DNA from: Streptococcus oralis
GTDB taxonomy: Bacteria; Bacillota; Bacilli; Lactobacillales; Streptococcaceae
DNA: 64,000 bases
Reading direction: 5' to 3'
Assembly (NCBI RefSeq): GCF_002386345.1
Contig: NZ_CP023507.1
Location: 806,001 to 870,000, forward strand
Each line of letters begins with the position of its first letter. Positions within the stretch are counted from its first letter, which is position 1. A model generated the notes under the pieces. The model did not search any database. It was not told the DNA's origin and saw only the letters and a list, made by a program, of their open reading frames with translations. Below are positions 25,586 through 34,627 of this stretch, piece after piece. The translations under genes and the position numbers were made by a program.

Positions 25586-27053
25586 CCAGATTTTTAATCA
25601 AGCTTTTAACCAAGGTATTGGTGCATATGTCAATTGTTTAAATAACTTGAGAATTCAAGATTTACATAATGCTATGAAAATCATAGAGGATGAAGCACGC
25701 AGAGTCATATTAAACAAGGAGAATGCCTCAAGGATTTTAAACTATACGAGAGACAATATTGAAGACGTTATTCTAAAGAAGCGTGGAGGAGATTATGGTG
25801 GTCACGGCTTTATCGCTGAATTTGCAGAAGCAGGGATTGTAAATGCGAGGAGAGCTATTGAAGGATTAAATCCTATTGTAAAAGTATTGAATGATAATGG
25901 ACCTGCAGATTTATTAATTGCTAGAAATACTATTCAAATGAAGTTTTATAATAATTTACGTGATGAACTAGCTCAATCGTTTCATTACAGTTCAAAAATG
26001 AAAATGATGTTTCCAAAAGATCACGTTCAAGTATTTGAAAAAATAATGGCTGGAGCAAAAGAAGTTGAATTTAATGGTAAGAGATTATCCATTAAACAAA
26101 TTACGGATATACGCCAAATGATTAATGATATCACTGAAAGCAAGGGACTTACTTCATACAAATCTTGGATGAAATCCTCTGCTCTAGATTATAAAGACGC
26201 TCAAAAGAATTCAATTAACTCTCTATTGGATTCTGAACAGAAAAATATTTATAAAACAGTCAAACTGAAACAACAAGAATTAAATAAAAAAAGATTAGTG
26301 GCCCAAAAACATGCATTACCAAATTTAAAAGAAGCTAACAAGGTTGCAAGAAACGCAGCTTTTTTACAAGGTGGTTTAGCATTAATGTCGACTGTGTATG
26401 GAAAATACAAAGAAGGAAAAAGTATCTTTGAATTCGAACAATCAGATTGGTTAGATTGTGGATTGGACACAGCTGAAGGAGTTGTAAAGGGGGCAATATC
26501 TGGTTATTCCATTTACGGATTAACAAATATTTTGGGTATTAGCGCTCCAAATGCCAGTGCTTTAGTTATGGCTACTTATGGGATGATAGATGTTGTTTTG
26601 AGATTCAGATCTTCTGAAATAACTCAAGATGAATTTATGAATCTCTTGACATTAAATGTAATAGATTCTTCCTTTGCTACAATTGGTGCTTGTGTTGGTC
26701 AGATCATGATTCCAATACCTGTTCTAGGTTCTGTAGTAGGTTCAATATCCTCTTCAATAATTTGGGAGATAGGTAAGGGAATATTAAATGAAAGAGAACA
26801 AAAAATAATTCAAGATTACAGGGAAAATCTGAATAGTTACATAAAAACTTTAGACGAAAATTATCTTGTCATTTACAACGAAATCATAGAAAAGTATAAA
26901 AAATTGGGTGAAATACAAGCATATTCGTTTGATTTGTCAATAAATACTAAACTTAGGTTTGAGTACTCTATTGAGATGGCAGAAAGTTTAGAAATTGAAG
27001 ATAATAAAATTCTCCACGATTTGTCTGAAATTGATAATTATTTTCTAGACTAG
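25578..27053 (+). CDS. Unknown protein with HGFIAE and NDNGP motifs and hydrophobic core (cassette gene 2)
   Basis: This 491-residue protein starts inside the end of cassette gene 1. The N-terminal half holds a striking block, GGDYGGHGFIAEFAEAG (about 72-88), followed by NDNGPADLL (about 109-117); such Gly/His/Glu/Asp-rich stretches often mark an active site or binding surface. A lysine-rich helical middle follows. Hydrophobic segments lie at about 266-285, 305-345 and 360-395 (for example VGQIMIPIPVLGSVVGSISS), then a charged helical tail. No signal peptide. The two genes form a self-contained unit between coaB and fhs, AT-rich compared with both. Function unknown. Confidence 0.8.
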   Translation: MSNQIFNQAFNQGIGAYVNCLNNLRIQDLHNAMKIIEDEARRVILNKENASRILNYTRDNIEDVILKKRGGDYGGHGFIAEFAEAGIVNARRAIEGLNPIVKVLNDNGPADLLIARNTIQMKFYNNLRDELAQSFHYSSKMKMMFPKDHVQVFEKIMAGAKEVEFNGKRLSIKQITDIRQMINDITESKGLTSYKSWMKSSALDYKDAQKNSINSLLDSEQKNIYKTVKLKQQELNKKRLVAQKHALPNLKEANKVARNAAFLQGGLALMSTVYGKYKEGKSIFEFEQSDWLDCGLDTAEGVVKGAISGYSIYGLTNILGISAPNASALVMATYGMIDVVLRFRSSEITQDEFMNLLTLNVIDSSFATIGACVGQIMIPIPVLGSVVGSISSSIIWEIGKGILNEREQKIIQDYRENLNSYIKTLDENYLVIYNEIIEKYKKLGEIQAYSFDLSINTKLRFEYSIEMAESLEIEDNKILHDLSEIDNYFLD

Positions 27054-27184
27054 ATTATTTTCAGATTCTTTATAGTCTAAAACTATAAAAGCATATAAAA
27101 TTTTAAAAATCGCTATTATATCCCTTGAAATATTGATATTTACGAACATTAGCAAGCAAGATGGGTGTTAAAAATCTTTTTTTG

Positions 27185-27193
27185 TGTTATAAT
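27185..27193 (+). promoter_or_regulatory. Extended -10 promoter of fhs
   Basis: TGTTATAAT combines a TGn extension with a perfect TATAAT (27188-27193). The -35 region is poor. The fhs ribosome site GAGGAG follows. Confidence 0.6.
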
Positions 27194-27226
27194 GAGTTAT
27201 CATATTAGAGGTTAGAGGAGTTTTGA

Positions 27227-28897
27227 ATGAAAACAGATATTGAAATCGCACAGAGCATTGAGTTAAAGCCAATCGTTGATGTTGTTGAGAAACTTGGTAT
27301 TTCTTACGACGATTTGGAATTGTACGGGAAGTACAAGGCTAAGCTCAGCTTTGATAAAATTCGTGCAGTTGAGAGCAATCCAGTTGGGAAATTGATCTTG
27401 GTTACTGCCATCAATCCAACACCAGCAGGTGAAGGGAAATCAACTATTACCATTGGTCTGGCAGACGCCTTGAACAAGATTGGTAAGAAAACCATGATTG
27501 CTATTCGCGAACCGTCTCTTGGCCCAGTCATGGGGATTAAGGGTGGTGCAGCCGGTGGTGGTTATGCCCAAGTGTTGCCAATGGAGGACATCAACCTTCA
27601 CTTTACCGGGGATATGCATGCCATTACAACTGCTAACAATGCTCTTTCTGCTATGATTGACAACCACTTGCACCAAGGGAATGAGTTGGGTATTGACCAA
27701 CGTCGTATCCTCTGGAAACGTGTTGTGGACTTGAATGACCGTGCTCTTCGTCATGTGACTGTTGGCCTTGGTGGTCCTCTAAATGGTATTCCACGTGAGG
27801 ATGGTTTCGATATTACCGTCGCTTCTGAAATTATGGCCATTCTTTGCTTGGCAACGGACATTGAGGACTTGAAACGCCGTTTGGCGAATATCGTTATCGG
27901 TTATCGCTATGATCGTACACCTGTTTCTGTAGGTGATTTACAGGTTGAGGGTGCTTTAGCATTGATTTTGAAAGATGCTATTAAGCCAAACTTGGTTCAG
28001 ACAATTTACGGTACACCTGCCTTTGTACATGGTGGTCCATTTGCCAATATCGCTCATGGATGCAACTCAGTTTTGGCAACAAGCACAGCCCTTCGCTTGG
28101 CTGATTATACTGTTACTGAAGCTGGTTTTGGTGCAGACCTTGGTGCTGAGAAATTCCTTGACATTAAGACACCAAACTTGCCAACTTCTCCAGATGCAGT
28201 AGTCATCGTCGCAACCCTTCGTGCCCTTAAGATGAATGGTGGTGTAGCTAAGGACGCTTTGACAGAGGAAAATGTAGAAGCAGTTCGTTCAGGTTTTGAT
28301 AACTTGAAACGCCACGTTGAGAACATCCGTAAGTTTGGTATTCCAGCAGTTGTTGCGATTAATGAATTTGTTTCTGATACAGAGGCTGAAATCGCAGCCT
28401 TGAAGGAACTTTGTGCTTCTATCAATGTGCCAGTTGAGTTGGCTAGTGTCTGGGCTGATGGCGCAGAAGGAGGCGTAGCACTTGCCGAAACACTTGTCAA
28501 TACAATCTCAGAAAATCCAGCTAACTACACACGTCTTTATGACAATGACCTTTCTGTCCAAGAAAAGATTGAAAAGATTGTTACTGAAATCTACCGTGGT
28601 AGCAAAGTGAACTTTGAGAAGAAAGCTCAAACGCAAATTGCCCAAATCGTTCAAAACGGTTGGGACAAATTGCCAATCTGTATGGCGAAAACTCAGTACA
28701 GTTTCTCTGATAATCCAAATGCACTTGGAGCACCAGAAAACTTTGAAATTACCATTCGTGAATTGGTACCAAAATTAGGTGCAGGCTTCATCGTTGCCCT
28801 AACTGGTGATGTCATGACCATGCCAGGACTTCCAAAACGTCCAGCCGCTCTTAATATGGATGTTGAAAGTGACGGGACCGTTCTAGGTTTGTTCTAG
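27227..28897 (+). CDS. fhs: Formate-tetrahydrofolate ligase
   Basis: This 556-residue enzyme makes 10-formyl-THF from formate, THF and ATP, feeding purine and formyl-Met-tRNA synthesis. The P-loop-like [20 protein letters not shown] starts near residue 65, followed by [23 protein letters not shown] and the family block [13 protein letters not shown]. Length is standard. It follows the unknown cassette and ends in a strong terminator, so it is monocistronic. Confidence 0.97.
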   Translation: MKTDIEIAQSIELKPIVDVVEKLGISYDDLELYGKYKAKLSFDKIRAVESNPVGKLILVTAINPTPAGEGKSTITIGLADALNKIGKKTMIAIREPSLGPVMGIKGGAAGGGYAQVLPMEDINLHFTGDMHAITTANNALSAMIDNHLHQGNELGIDQRRILWKRVVDLNDRALRHVTVGLGGPLNGIPREDGFDITVASEIMAILCLATDIEDLKRRLANIVIGYRYDRTPVSVGDLQVEGALALILKDAIKPNLVQTIYGTPAFVHGGPFANIAHGCNSVLATSTALRLADYTVTEAGFGADLGAEKFLDIKTPNLPTSPDAVVIVATLRALKMNGGVAKDALTEENVEAVRSGFDNLKRHVENIRKFGIPAVVAINEFVSDTEAEIAALKELCASINVPVELASVWADGAEGGVALAETLVNTISENPANYTRLYDNDLSVQEKIEKIVTEIYRGSKVNFEKKAQTQIAQIVQNGWDKLPICMAKTQYSFSDNPNALGAPENFEITIRELVPKLGAGFIVALTGDVMTMPGLPKRPAALNMDVESDGTVLGLF

Positions 28898-28913
28898 TAA
28901 ATTGCAATTGATT

Positions 28914-28950
28914 TAAATGAGTTTGGAAAAGATTTCCAAGCTCATTTTCT
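28914..28950 (+). terminator. Terminator of fhs
   Basis: An imperfect 15-bp stem (28915-28929 with 28933-28947; core TTGGAAA/TTTCCAA) is followed by a short T-rich tail, 17 nt after the stop. Confidence 0.75.
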
Positions 28951-28978
28951 TGTCTAGATATGAGGCCTTGTCGTCAGC

Positions 28979-29049
28979 TGATATAATAGAGTTACTTTCT
29001 AGACGCAATCAGTCTAGCTAAAGATATTTTCTCTGATTTCTGATATAAT
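28979..29049 (+). promoter_or_regulatory. Tandem extended -10 promoters of pcrA
   Basis: Two copies of CTGATATAATAGA lie 62 nt apart, each with a TGn extension and a perfect TATAAT (28982-28987 and 29044-29049). Between them is a short inverted repeat CTAGAC/GTCTAG (28999-29004 and 29012-29017). Confidence 0.55.
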
Positions 29050-29082
29050 AGAAACATTGACTTCAAGAATAAGGAAGAGAAA

Positions 29083-31374
29083 ATGAACGCATTATTGAAT
29101 GGAATGAATGACCGTCAAGCTGAGGCGGTGCAAACGACAGAAGGCCCCTTGTTAATCATGGCGGGGGCTGGTTCTGGGAAGACTCGTGTTTTAACTCACA
29201 GAATCGCCTACTTGATTGATGAAAAGATGGTCAATCCTTGGAATATCTTGGCCATTACCTTTACCAATAAGGCAGCACGTGAGATGAAGGAGCGTGCTTA
29301 TGGTCTTAATCCAGCAACCCAGGATTGCCTGATTGCGACTTTTCACTCCATGTGTGTTCGTATTCTGCGTCGGGATGCGGATCATATCGGCTACAATCGT
29401 AATTTCACTATTGTAGATCCTGGTGAACAGCGTACCCTCATGAAACGAATCCTCAAGCAATTAAACTTGGACCCTAAAAAATGGAATGAACGAACAATTT
29501 TGGGGACTATTTCCAATGCTAAGAATGACTTGATTGATGATGTGGCTTATGCTGCCCAGGCTGGTGATATGTACACGCAAATCGTAGCTCAGTGTTATAC
29601 AGCTTATCAAAAGGAGCTTCGTCAGTCTGAGTCCGTTGACTTTGATGATTTGATTATGCTGACCCTCCGTCTCTTTGATCAAAATCCTGACGTCTTGACC
29701 TACTATCAGCAGAAGTTCCAGTACATTCATGTTGATGAGTACCAAGATACCAACCATGCCCAGTATCAATTGGTCAAACTCTTGGCTTCACGCTTTAAAA
29801 ATATCTGCGTTGTCGGTGATGCGGACCAGTCTATCTACGGTTGGCGTGGGGCTGATATGCAGAATATCTTGGATTTTGAGAAAGATTACCCTAACGCCAA
29901 GGTCGTTTTGCTAGAAGAAAATTATCGTTCAACAAAAACCATTCTCCAAGCAGCCAATGACGTCATCAAAAACAATCAAAATCGCCGCCCCAAAAATCTC
30001 TGGACCCAGAATGCTGATGGTGAGCAGATTATTTACTATCGTGCAAATGACGAACAGGATGAGGCTGTTTTTGTAGCCAAAACCATTGATGAACTTGGTC
30101 GAACTCAAAACTTCCTCCACAAGGATTTTGCGGTTCTTTATCGGACTAATGCACAATCCCGTACTATTGAGGAGGCCCTCCTAAAGTCCAATATTCCTTA
30201 TACTATGGTCGGCGGGACCAAGTTCTACAGCCGTAAGGAAATCCGTGATATTATAGCCTACCTTAATCTCATTGCCAATCTGAGTGACAATATCAGTTTT
30301 GAGCGCATTATTAACGAACCTAAACGCGGAATCGGCCCAGGAACCGTTGAGAAAATTCGCGACTTTGCGAATATGCAAGATATGTCTATGCTAGACGCTT
30401 CAGCCAATATTATGTTGTCAGGCATCAAAGGTAAGGCAGCCCAGTCTATCTGGGATTTTGCCAATATGATTTTGGATTTGCGGGAACAACTGGATCAATT
30501 AACCATCACAGAGTTAGTTGAAGCGGTTCTTGAAAAAACAGGTTATGTGGAAATTCTTAATGCCCAAGCGACCTTGGAAAGCAAGGCGCGGGTTGAAAAT
30601 ATTGAAGAGTTCCTATCTGTTACCAAGAACTTTGATGACAATCCTGATAGTCAGGAAGAGGAAACAGGTTTAGATAAACTCAGTCGTTTCTTGAATGACT
30701 TGGCTTTGATTGCAGACACGGATTCGGGAAGCCAGGAGACATCTGAGGTAACTTTGATGACACTCCATGCAGCTAAGGGACTTGAATTCCCAGTTGTCTT
30801 TATCATTGGGATGGAGGAAAATGTCTTTCCACTTAGTCGTGCAGCAGAAGATCCGGATGAACTGGAAGAGGAACGCCGTTTGGCCTATGTAGGTATCACG
30901 CGCGCGGAGAAAATCCTCTATCTGACCAATGCCAACTCACGCTTGCTTTTTGGGCGTACCAACTACAATCGTCCGACTCGTTTCATTAACGAAATTAGTT
31001 CAGACTTACTTGACTATCAAGGCTTGGCTCGACCAGCGAATACTAGCTTTAAGGCTTCTTATAGCAGTGGTGGGATTGCTTTCGGTCAAGGTATGAGCTT
31101 AGCTCAGGCCCTTCAAGAACGAAAACGCAAGGCTGCACCAAGCTCTATCCAGTCAAGTGGCCTTCCATTTGGACAGTTTACAGCCGGAAATAAAAAAGAT
31201 TCAAGCGATACTAACTGGTCTATTGGAGATATTGCACTTCACAAGAAATGGGGCAAGGGTACTGTTCTGGAAGTCTCTGGTAGCGGTGATACTCAGGAAC
31301 TAAAAATCAATTTCCCAGATGTAGGGCTGAAAAAACTCCTAGCCAGTGTAGCCCCAATTGAGAAAAAAATCTAA
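29083..31374 (+). CDS. pcrA: ATP-dependent DNA helicase PcrA (UvrD family)
   Basis: This 763-residue SF1A helicase has Walker A GAGSGKT (about 28-34), motif Ia [13 protein letters not shown], motif [10 protein letters not shown] (about 222-229), motif [18 protein letters not shown], motif IV ENYRS, motif [15 protein letters not shown] and motif [11 protein letters not shown]. The C-terminal tail (about 690-760) ends with the Tudor-like [13 protein letters not shown] segment of PcrA. It unwinds DNA in repair and rolling-circle replication and clears recombinase or polymerase from DNA. AAGGAAG precedes the start. Confidence 0.97.
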   Translation: MNALLNGMNDRQAEAVQTTEGPLLIMAGAGSGKTRVLTHRIAYLIDEKMVNPWNILAITFTNKAAREMKERAYGLNPATQDCLIATFHSMCVRILRRDADHIGYNRNFTIVDPGEQRTLMKRILKQLNLDPKKWNERTILGTISNAKNDLIDDVAYAAQAGDMYTQIVAQCYTAYQKELRQSESVDFDDLIMLTLRLFDQNPDVLTYYQQKFQYIHVDEYQDTNHAQYQLVKLLASRFKNICVVGDADQSIYGWRGADMQNILDFEKDYPNAKVVLLEENYRSTKTILQAANDVIKNNQNRRPKNLWTQNADGEQIIYYRANDEQDEAVFVAKTIDELGRTQNFLHKDFAVLYRTNAQSRTIEEALLKSNIPYTMVGGTKFYSRKEIRDIIAYLNLIANLSDNISFERIINEPKRGIGPGTVEKIRDFANMQDMSMLDASANIMLSGIKGKAAQSIWDFANMILDLREQLDQLTITELVEAVLEKTGYVEILNAQATLESKARVENIEEFLSVTKNFDDNPDSQEEETGLDKLSRFLNDLALIADTDSGSQETSEVTLMTLHAAKGLEFPVVFIIGMEENVFPLSRAAEDPDELEEERRLAYVGITRAEKILYLTNANSRLLFGRTNYNRPTRFINEISSDLLDYQGLARPANTSFKASYSSGGIAFGQGMSLAQALQERKRKAAPSSIQSSGLPFGQFTAGNKKDSSDTNWSIGDIALHKKWGKGTVLEVSGSGDTQELKINFPDVGLKKLLASVAPIEKKI

Positions 31375-31380
31375 TTTTTC

Positions 31381-31416
31381 ATCCTTCTCACGAATAATAA
31401 AGTGAGGAGGATTTTT
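31381..31416 (+). terminator. Terminator-like hairpin whose 3' arm carries the radC ribosome binding site
   Basis: ATCCTTCTCAC (31381-31391) pairs over 11 bp (one G-U) with GTGAGGAGGAT (31402-31412) around a 10-nt loop, followed by five T and then the radC ATG at 31417. The pcrA stop is 7 nt upstream. The 3' arm contains GAGGAGG, the only ribosome site for radC. Confidence 0.7.
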
Positions 31417-32097
31417 ATGTACAGTATTTCATTCCAAGAAGATTCACTCTTGCCTAGAGAAAGACTAGTTAAAGAAGGAGTAGAGGCGCTGAGCAATCAA
31501 GAGTTGTTAGCTATTTTGCTCAGAACGGGAACGCGTCAGGCCAATGTTTTTGAAATTTCCCAGAAAGTCTTGAACAGTTTGACCAGTCTAACTGATTTGA
31601 AAAAAATGACCCTGCAGGAATTGCAGAGTCTGTCTGGTATTGGACGGATTAAGGCCATTGAACTACAAGCAGTAATTGAACTGGGGCATCGTATTCACAA
31701 ACATGAAACCCTTGAGATGGAAAGTATTCTCAGTAGTCAAAAGCTAGCCAAGAAAATGCAACAGGAGCTTGGCGACAAAAAACAAGAGCACCTAGTGGCG
31801 CTCTATCTCAATACTCAAAATCAAATCATTCATCAGCAAACTATTTTTATCGGATCTGCGACACGCAGCATTGCTGAACCACGGGAAATTCTTCACTATG
31901 CTTTGAAGCATATGGCAACTTCCGTGATTCTCGTTCACAATCATCCATCCGGCGCTGTATCTCCTAGTCGAAACGATGACCATGTCACTAAACTAGTCAA
32001 GGAAGCCTGCGAACTGATGGGAATTGTGTTCTTGGACCATTTGATTGTCTCGCACTCTGATTACTTTAGTTACCGTGAAAAGACTGATTTGATTTAA
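31417..32097 (+). CDS. radC: RadC family protein (JAMM/MPN+ domain)
   Basis: This 226-residue protein has an N-terminal helix-hairpin-helix region ([22 protein letters not shown]) and a C-terminal JAMM domain with the metal motif [14 protein letters not shown]. Despite the name, a repair role has been doubted in streptococci; the biochemical function is unsettled. I set the start at 31417 (MYSISFQ) behind GAGGAGG; a GTG at 31402 would start inside the hairpin. Convergent with the unknown gene at 32112. Confidence 0.92.
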   Translation: MYSISFQEDSLLPRERLVKEGVEALSNQELLAILLRTGTRQANVFEISQKVLNSLTSLTDLKKMTLQELQSLSGIGRIKAIELQAVIELGHRIHKHETLEMESILSSQKLAKKMQQELGDKKQEHLVALYLNTQNQIIHQQTIFIGSATRSIAEPREILHYALKHMATSVILVHNHPSGAVSPSRNDDHVTKLVKEACELMGIVFLDHLIVSHSDYFSYREKTDLI

Positions 32098-32111
32098 GAT
32101 TGCACATGATC

Positions 32112-32600
32112 TTACTCAATCACTTTTAAAACATAGGAATCTACTTCTGCCATATTGATAACAGGAAGAGGTTTTATCGTGGGTACAAGTAAATTTTCTT
32201 GAACGATAAAGTTGACAATCGAATTGAAATCTTCGATTTTATAATATCTTTTTTTATGAATGAGAATATCTCTGTAAAAGTAAAGACTTGAACGAAATTT
32301 ACTTTTTAGTTTGGCATCTGCCTTTTTACAAAATCGTTTTGCCTTTTTAGACATTTCTTTCAGCTGTTTTTCTTTTTCTTTTTGAGATAGTTTATCGAAA
32401 TTCTCTTTATTCTTAGAAAAAGATTGGTAACTTTCCGCTGTTAAAAGTCTATAGAGATTAGAAAGATGAAAGCAAACCCTTGTTTCTTTTTCATTGTTTG
32501 ATAAGAAAAGATTAGCTTCCTTTTTCTTATAAGATATGAAAACATTAGCTTCTATATCTCTCAAAATCTCATGAGTAGAAGGTATTTCAATTTCATTCAT
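32112..32600 (-). CDS. Unknown lysine-rich protein
   Basis: This 162-residue protein has no membrane segment or signal. The middle (about 65-105) is extremely Lys/Glu-rich (KLSQKEKEKQLKEMSKKAKRF), followed by a Tyr/Phe-rich part (SSLYFYRDILIHKKRYYKI). It starts 24 nt after the stop of the glutamine-amidotransferase-like gene, so it is probably the last gene of the rex transcript. It is AT-rich. I do not recognise it; the basic middle could bind nucleic acid, but that is a guess. Confidence 0.6.
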   Translation of the reverse strand: MNEIEIPSTHEILRDIEANVFISYKKKEANLFLSNNEKETRVCFHLSNLYRLLTAESYQSFSKNKENFDKLSQKEKEKQLKEMSKKAKRFCKKADAKLKSKFRSSLYFYRDILIHKKRYYKIEDFNSIVNFIVQENLLVPTIKPLPVINMAEVDSYVLKVIE

Positions 32601-32624
32601 GATTTAATAACCTATTTATAAGTC

Positions 32625-33314
32625 CTAGAGTTCATTAACAACATAGTCAAATAGCGTTTTATCTTTGGGGCGATTTTCAAATAGAAATTCTGGATGCCAT
32701 TGGACACCAAGATAAGGAAAGCCGTCCGTAGTTGTCACAGCCTCAATGATTCCATCTTTAGGATCATGTGCTACAACCTTAAGATTTGAGGCTAGATCTT
32801 TAATGCTCTGGTGGTGGAAGGAGTTGATATGAGAGATTTCTCCATAGATTTCTCGGAGAATCGTATCAGGTTCCGTTACGAGGCGTTGGGTAGTGTATTC
32901 GGCTGAACAGTCCTGCCAATGATCCTCGATATCTTGGTGTAGCGTGCCTCCCATGGCGACATTGAAAAGTTGAGTACCCCGACAAACAGAGAAAATTGGT
33001 TTCTTTTGCTTAATCGCTTCTTTGATAAGTGCTAGTTCAAAAATATCTCTTTGAAGATGGTAGTCATCACTATCAATAGCCTTTGGTTCACCATAGTATT
33101 TTGGATCAACATTTTGCCCACCCGTTAGGATGAGCTTATCAATGATACTGATGTAATAGGCAGCCATTTCTTGATCACCAATCGGTAGGATGATTGGAAT
33201 TCCGCCAGCGTCCTTGACTCCTTCAACAAAGCCTTTTGCTGCATAGCTCATCATGATGTCATCATCTGGATGAGCTTTTTCATTTCCTGTAATCCCAATA
33301 ACTGGTTTTTTCAT
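32625..33314 (-). CDS. Class I glutamine amidotransferase-like hydrolase (PuuD/peptidase C26 family)
   Basis: This 229-residue protein is cytoplasmic. It starts MKKPVIGITGNEK and contains the nucleophile cysteine in FSVCRGTQLFNVAMGG and the catalytic His-Glu in GVQWHPEF, as in gamma-glutamyl-GABA hydrolase PuuD. No synthetase domain is attached. The true substrate is unknown; other members cleave gamma-glutamyl amides. It starts 15 nt after rex, in the same operon. Confidence 0.87.
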   Translation of the reverse strand: MKKPVIGITGNEKAHPDDDIMMSYAAKGFVEGVKDAGGIPIILPIGDQEMAAYYISIIDKLILTGGQNVDPKYYGEPKAIDSDDYHLQRDIFELALIKEAIKQKKPIFSVCRGTQLFNVAMGGTLHQDIEDHWQDCSAEYTTQRLVTEPDTILREIYGEISHINSFHHQSIKDLASNLKVVAHDPKDGIIEAVTTTDGFPYLGVQWHPEFLFENRPKDKTLFDYVVNEL

Positions 33315-33329
33315 AAATGCTTTCGCTTT

Positions 33330-33971
33330 CTAATCCTCTTTACGCATAAAATAGAGGAGGGTTTGGAGTTCGCTTGTCAAATCAACATACTGAACGACAA
33401 CATCTTTTGGGAGGTGAAGGTGAACAGGGGAAAAGCTGAGAATACCTTTTATACCAGCATCAACCAAAAGATTGGCAACTTCTTGTGATTTAACACTTGG
33501 AACTGTTAGGATAGCAGTTTTGACATCTGCTTCTTTGATTTTTTCTTTAATCTGAGAGATACCATAGATTGGAATCCCATCAGGCGTCTGGCTTCCAACT
33601 TCTGGATGGTCATCTAGGTCAAAGGCCATGATAATTTTCATCTTGTTACGCTCATGGAAGCGGTAGTGGAGAAGGGCATGGCCCATATTTCCAATCCCAA
33701 CCAACATAACATTTGTAATGGAGTTATCATTTAGGAGGTCAGCAAAAAAATTCATCAATTTTTTGACATCGTAACCAAAACCTCGACGACCTAGTTCACC
33801 AAAATAGGAAAAATCCCGACGAACGGTCGCAGAATCGATACCGATAGCCTCTGCAATTTGCTTGGAGTTGGCACGTTCGATTTTTTCTGCATGAAATCGC
33901 TTGAAAATTCGGTAGTAAAGAGAGAGTCTTTTTGCTGTTGCTTTTGGAATAGCAGACTGTTTATCTTTCAC
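33330..33971 (-). CDS. rex: Redox-sensing transcriptional repressor Rex
   Basis: This 213-residue protein has an N-terminal winged helix ([20 protein letters not shown], then [15 protein letters not shown]) and a Rossmann domain with [14 protein letters not shown] for NADH. NADH binding releases Rex from DNA, so genes of fermentation and NADH oxidation are induced when NADH/NAD+ rises. The start codon is GTG at 33971, behind AAAGG. A Rex-like site lies upstream, suggesting autoregulation. Confidence 0.94.
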   Translation of the reverse strand: MKDKQSAIPKATAKRLSLYYRIFKRFHAEKIERANSKQIAEAIGIDSATVRRDFSYFGELGRRGFGYDVKKLMNFFADLLNDNSITNVMLVGIGNMGHALLHYRFHERNKMKIIMAFDLDDHPEVGSQTPDGIPIYGISQIKEKIKEADVKTAILTVPSVKSQEVANLLVDAGIKGILSFSPVHLHLPKDVVVQYVDLTSELQTLLYFMRKED

Positions 33972-34010
33972 AAAATCACAACCTTTCTATTCTTCTATTT
34001 TATAGAAACA

Positions 34011-34028
34011 TTGTGAAAAAATCAACAA
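34011..34028. promoter_or_regulatory. Candidate Rex operator overlapping the rex -35 region
   Basis: TTGTGAAAAAATCAACAA fits the 18-bp Rex pattern TTGTGAA-N4-TTCACAA at 12 of 14 fixed positions. On the minus strand, its TTGTTG serves as a -35 18 nt before TATAAA (33999-34004). Confidence 0.5.
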
Positions 34029-34032
34029 AAAC

Positions 34033-34062
34033 AAGAAAAAACTAAGAAATTTCTTAGTTTTT
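34033..34062 (-). terminator. Terminator of the prs-desulfurase operon
   Basis: The 16-bp palindrome CTAAGAAA/TTTCTTAG (34042-34057) is flanked by an A-run and a T-run. Read on the minus strand it is a hairpin followed by T residues. It overlaps the stop codon of the 34054 gene. Confidence 0.75.
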
Positions 34063-34269
34063 ATCTGAAAAATGAGCTTGTGATAGAAAACGGTAGAGAT
34101 CGCCAACCAATCCTTGATAAATCACCTTATCATTCAGCGTTAAGGAGCTGATTAGGAGAGTATCAGGTAGGGTCACACAGCCAGATAGAGATAACATGAG
34201 CTCTTCGTAATCCTTATATTCAAGTATACGTTCTACGTGATAGTTATCTTGATAGGTAAGTCGATACAT
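34054..34269 (-). CDS. Small DUF4649-type protein
   Basis: This 71-residue protein begins MYRLTYQDNYHVERI and contains ELMLSLSGCVTLPD. It resembles the DUF4649 family that occurs in streptococci next to the DUF1831 gene. The start at 34269 is an ATG 6 nt after the upstream stop; a TTG at 34275 is also in frame. Cytoplasmic, function unknown. Last gene of the prs operon. Confidence 0.75.
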   Translation of the reverse strand: MYRLTYQDNYHVERILEYKDYEELMLSLSGCVTLPDTLLISSLTLNDKVIYQGLVGDLYRFLSQAHFSDKN

Positions 34270-34275
34270 AGTCAA

Positions 34276-34623
34276 TTATCTTTTTTCTTTAGTGAAGATA
34301 CCGCGTTCTACAAGGCTGTCCATGAGGAAGTAGAATTTTTCTTGATGAATGTGGTGGTCTTCTGATTTAAAGATATTGACCAAACGAAGACCAGACTTGT
34401 CAGTGATATTGAGTTTAGCACCTGTAAGGTCTTTATTGATGATGATTTTTAGGTTGAAGCCTTCACCGCTGTTAGGCACTTTCTCAAGCAAACGAGTCAG
34501 TTCGAAGTTTCCAACTTTTGTTTCAAAGAAAGTATTATCTTTCAGTGTGAACTTTTTGACAGTTGGGCTAAGTGTATAGTCGTAGCGGCAGTTTTGTAGT
34601 TTAATGGTTTTTTCGAATGCCAT
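34276..34623 (-). CDS. DUF1831-type protein
   Basis: This 115-residue soluble protein begins MAFEKTIKLQNCRYDYTLSP and matches the DUF1831 family known from lactobacilli and streptococci. The start at 34623 lies behind TTGGAG; a TTG further upstream (34638) is inside the desulfurase gene. It lies 4 nt after the cysteine desulfurase stop. This tight linkage suggests a role with the desulfurase, possibly in sulfur delivery, but that is inference. Confidence 0.8.
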   Translation of the reverse strand: MAFEKTIKLQNCRYDYTLSPTVKKFTLKDNTFFETKVGNFELTRLLEKVPNSGEGFNLKIIINKDLTGAKLNITDKSGLRLVNIFKSEDHHIHQEKFYFLMDSLVERGIFTKEKR

Positions 34624-34627
34624 TAGA

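Noticed and set aside
34036..34062. Perfect palindrome with A and T runs read as a regulator operator
   Set aside because: Its flanks make a terminator on the minus strand just at the end of the prs operon.
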